Below are positions 60,189 through 64,000 of a DNA stretch of 64,000 bases, piece by piece. Made by a program: the position numbers and the translations under genes. The stretch spans positions 841,766 through 905,765 of the forward strand of contig NW_019775524.1 in the NCBI RefSeq assembly GCF_001039355.2, given 5' to 3'. Position 1 is the first letter of the stretch; every line of letters begins with the position of its first letter. Source of the DNA: Lingula anatina (lineage: Eukaryota > Brachiopoda > Lingulata > Lingulida > Lingulidae). Below the pieces are notes generated by a model that saw nothing but the letters and a program-made list of their open reading frames with translations, was not told the DNA's origin and made no database searches.

Positions 60189-62870
60189 ATGTATCTACAC
60201 CCGTGCTACTGAATATGTGAAATAAACATTCACCTCTTAATGAGCATGGTGAGTTTACTTTCATACTTATATGACAGGAGTGGATGGAGGCCGTCTTCTG
60301 GGTCTTCCGGAAAACGGACAGAATTTTTAAAGCTTCGTTATGTATGATATCTATGGAAGATGCCGATAAAACACATTTAAAACGAGACTATGAAAAGCAA
60401 TCCGCGTTTTAAATATCGGCAATGAATTATTTTTCATCCTTAGCCGAGCGATTAAGAATGCTTACAGTATAATAACATTACCAGGATAGTCTCCACTTTG
60501 TGCTTTAATTACTCAGAATTTTAAGTGATTGCCAGCCAAAAGTACACATAGGCAAGTCAGCGCATATGTTTATTTTTCGTTCCTTTCACTGAGAAGTGCG
60601 GCCCTCTGGCAGTGTTACGATCCACCGTTTTTCGAGGACGGCCGTCTTGAAATAATCCCATATCACCTGTAGTATCACAATGAGAATTCAAACTAAATTT
60701 GAGTTGAAGGGGAGATAAAATCATTGACTTTATTAACCTCTTTTCAGGCATAACGTCCAGACTACAGAGAAAACTATGGTTTTTAAAGGAATCCAACGAT
60801 GACCAAAGAAACCAATGGGAATATTGATCCAAAAGTCAGCCCTGTATATCATTCAGAAACAGACTTGATGCATTGAAATGTTTCTGACTGGTGCCATAAT
60901 TATAAAGCCGGCTAAAGCCATCATTAGCATACAAATAACTGACAGAATTAATAACAGCGGGAGGTAGACTGACATATTGGCCGCTTTCCGCCAAAGAAAA
61001 CTTCCTCGTCATCTAAAGCGGTTGTTTCTGTAAATTATATTGATATACTGTACCTGGATACGTTACATGCACAAACAAACAGATGAAATAAAGAAAGAAA
61101 GAGAGAAATAAAGAAAAAGAAAGGAAAGAAACGGAGAAAGCAAGATAGAAAAAAGGAAAGGATGAGAAGGAGAAAAAAGAGTGAAAGAAAGAATGAAACA
61201 AACAAACAAAGAAACAAGGAGAAAACGCCTGCTGCTCTGTCCTCATTTCTCTGTCAATTACATGCGCCACACACTCGGCGTGTGCTAAGCGCTTTTCAAG
61301 CCGTTCTGCACGTTTCAGCTTGCTTATTATGCAGATAGGGCTGGATTGACTGTGAAAAACTAGTCTGACTAGTAGATATTACACAAACACGCGTGCGAGA
61401 AAGAAAAAGAGAGTGAGAGAGATGGGAGAGAGGGGGAGAGATAGAAATGGAGATGAAAAGAGTGAGTGGTGAAGGCAGGGAAGAGAGAGAGAGAGAGAGA
61501 GAGATCCGTACCAATAATTGAATCTGGTTGGGCAAAACATATACATGTACGCAAATGTTATAAATGTAAATAGCTCATATTCAACTTTTCTTTTGTCCAG
61601 ATGACGTTATTACATTGTCGATATCAAGGTACATGTATGTTAATGACGCGATAACAGATGTTCTGCACGTTGTGAATAATATCTTGCTGATCAAGTCCAG
61701 GACACTGTATAACGTTGTAAAAAGATGAATTGAATATGATGCAAAAATAATCACTTCAAGTCTTTTCCAGTTGCTTTGAATTATTAATTTTTTTTTTTTT
61801 TTGAGTTGCTTTGATAACTTTATTATCCATTTTCAACATATTTACCTGCAAAATATAAAGTAACGCACAGAAGTGTATGTTAAAAACAACTTTTTTGTCA
61901 ATCACTATAAATAGCCAGCCAAGAAGAATACCAAATAACAATAATATAATGACTGGATGGCAACATTCTGAAGATCATATTTTGAATGCAGTGCAGCAAT
62001 GCTTAGAACTGCAAAATAGATTCTAGACGCATGATTTTAGCCACTGTTAGTCAATTCGTGGATAAGGGACACTATATCTGAGATTTGAATAAATTGTTAA
62101 AATGCTGCCTCTCAAATGTAAATCTTAAATATTAACTAGTAAGTAAAAACAACTTTTAGGGTGACGTGCCTTTTTTAAATTCCTTCACGCACTTATGAAA
62201 ACCAATAAATGTCTAACATGTAAATATCGAGCTCATATCTTCTGAGAAACATTTCTCAACACTCACTAATATCAACAAATAATTGTCTTATTTATCGAGC
62301 TCATCTTTTCTGAGAAATTGTAGGGCAACGCTTTTCGACCAACAAGCGTCGCTTTAATCACTAAACAGTGTCAGATGACGGAGTGATTCAAAACCCCTTT
62401 ACTATTGGCAGCACTAAGGCATAACCGTGCTGTTCAATAATCATCTCAACAAGATGAAGCACACTTATAATTTGACAACCTTTTCCCACATACGTCCCTC
62501 CGAGACACGTTATCAGTAACCAATATTGAATTACGTGTGTCCCAACATATGAAACAAGGAGAGATTTCAGAACGACTTTATCGTGCATGGACATGCGCAG
62601 TTCCAGTTGTTTTTTTCTTCAAATAACATTATCTAATGACGATAACGATGAAACCACACAACAGCCTTGATTGACAAGTCCTAAGAATTACCAGCTGACT
62701 TCAGAAGCAGAATCCAAGACATCTGAAAATCTGAAATGTTCTTGCGTGTGTCTTTTCAAGTGATACTGGTATAAAAGACACCTGAAGATCTGAAATGGTC
62801 TTGCATGTGTTTTCTTCAAACCACACAGGCATCATTCTTTATTTCTTCCCTGACAGTGTGTTTTTCATAG

Positions 62871-62949
62871 TTATGAAAAGAAGGAAAACTGTGGGCAGGT
62901 GTTACAATATCAATTACTGAAAGCTATACAGCACGGATGTTTCGACACG
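62871..62949 (+). CDS. Possible isolated exon, block B copy 2 (unknown protein)
   Basis: Counterpart of 57606-57684 with an identical predicted peptide despite two nucleotide differences. Same caveats. Confidence 0.22.
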
Positions 62950-63766
62950 GTATGTGTATATAAATATAACACAAGCAAGCAAATAAAGTTCAATCTCAGT
63001 TACACAGAGGAAATGATTAGACATAAACTTGTGAGCGTATAACACAAATTGAAATGATATCTACAATAAGTGAGCACACGTATACAGTGTGAAATGAACA
63101 AGGAGCCCTTTAGGTAGACGTCCTAAGGTTTCATTTCATGCGACACTAGTATTATCCTTTAATGATTAATGCTGGACACCTGGGGAGAGGGGGGGGGCTC
63201 CAAACCCTCTGATATCGCAGGGCCTTTTAATAGTATACAAAATTAATATACCTGTAAAGCAAAGTTCGATGCAATAATTTGACCGAGTTGTCAGAGAGTA
63301 GAGATTCATGATCAGGAGCGGCAGTGCGAGATATTAAAGTTCCATGGGGCTCTGTGTACACCAAGGTACACACCACCATGGGGTCTTGTAAAACAATAAT
63401 TGTACCATTCTTTACATCACTGATATGTGCTGAGTGCCATCAGATTCAGAGAATGCTGGAAACTACCTTCGTCCTGAAAACTGGCCTTTACCATCAGCAT
63501 TCTCTACCCAATAAGCGGAAACGACAGAAACATGCGTTTGCTGCCTGGTATGACATGGTGTAATGCTCAGTAAGCTTTAGAAACTCTGTTTCGGTACCTA
63601 AAAAGTATACATAAAAAAGTGTTATCAAAATGGCTAGTCCGAAGTTTGATAGCCGCATGTGTTCCCATGCAATCTGACACGTTCTTACATGCGGGCAAAC
63701 GATTTAAGCCAATTTGATAAAGTACAGATCTTGTTCTCTTTGTTAAGATTTACATAGTTCCCCTAT

Positions 63767-64000
63767 ATTTATGGTATCTCTTATTGAAAAGTTATATTGT
63801 GTCAATCGCCAGAAAACAAGTTTTGGTGTTTAAAGTTCTTCGCTTATCTTTATTACCCTGGCACGCCTGATTCCAATATTCGTTTCTAATAAAACCTACG
63901 TCAGAGAAGAATTTCATCAGCTGTGTTAAGTTATAAGAATGAGATGATTTTTTCTTCAGTCAACAGCTAATATTGAGATGGGGGGGGGGGGCAAGTATAT
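63767..64000. other. Unique sequence after block B copy 2
   Basis: No gene seen; ends in a G homopolymer near 63980. Confidence 0.5.

Larger units (their letters stand above)
59783..63766. repeat. Duplicated block B, copy 2 (3.98 kb)
   Basis: Partner of 54528-58490. It begins at the TA flanking the Tc1-like element and continues past the point where copy 1 stops at the contig junction. Notable differences are a longer GAAA-rich tract near 61110-61150, a shorter GA tract at 61483-61504 and a changed G run near 63187. Confidence 0.9.

Noticed and set aside
1-64000. CRISPR array, bacterial operon, or integrated virus
   Set aside because: No regular spacer-repeat array, no operon-like gene packing and no viral structural or polymerase motifs were seen; the only transposase is the dead Tc1-like remnant.

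Overview
The window is invertebrate nuclear DNA: AT-rich, split genes with GT-AG introns of a few hundred bases to several kb, long gene-poor stretches, many microsatellites, G/C homopolymer runs and small inverted-repeat transposons. The gene families (a somatomedin-B-bearing secretin-like GPCR, a chitin deacetylase-like protein and a NIT-type membrane guanylate cyclase) suit a marine invertebrate such as a mollusc, brachiopod, annelid or lancelet. The sequence does not let me name the species.

Layout. 1-4.9 kb holds repeats and no gene. 5.0-9.8 kb (+) is a Methuselah/secretin-like GPCR in three recognisable exons; its first, signal-peptide exon was not found. 9.8-16.6 kb is gene-poor. 16.67-20.5 kb (+) is a complete four-exon secreted chitin/polysaccharide deacetylase with a TATA box and a poly(A) signal. 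21.8-22.6 kb (-) is a two-exon, cysteine-rich secreted protein of unknown family, convergent with the deacetylase. 26.2-40.5 kb (-) is a complete five-exon, 958-residue membrane guanylate cyclase whose introns carry several MITEs. 41-64 kb has no confident gene. It consists of two long blocks, each present twice (41.05-46.70 = 46.93-52.56 kb and 54.53-58.49 = 59.78-63.77 kb), plus a decayed palindromic Tc1 element.

Three of the four single-N positions (610, 46928, 58493) sit at the end of one copy of a duplicated block. The simplest reading is that allelic haplotypes of a highly heterozygous animal were laid end to end across contig gaps, so about 12 kb here is probably counted twice. The second block also shows an empty/filled pair for the Tc1 element at a TA dinucleotide.

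Functional links are limited. The deacetylase and its secreted neighbour could both act in an extracellular matrix, and the GPCR and cyclase are both cell-surface signalling proteins, but nothing shows that they work together. I found no rRNA or convincing tRNA gene, CRISPR array or viral gene.
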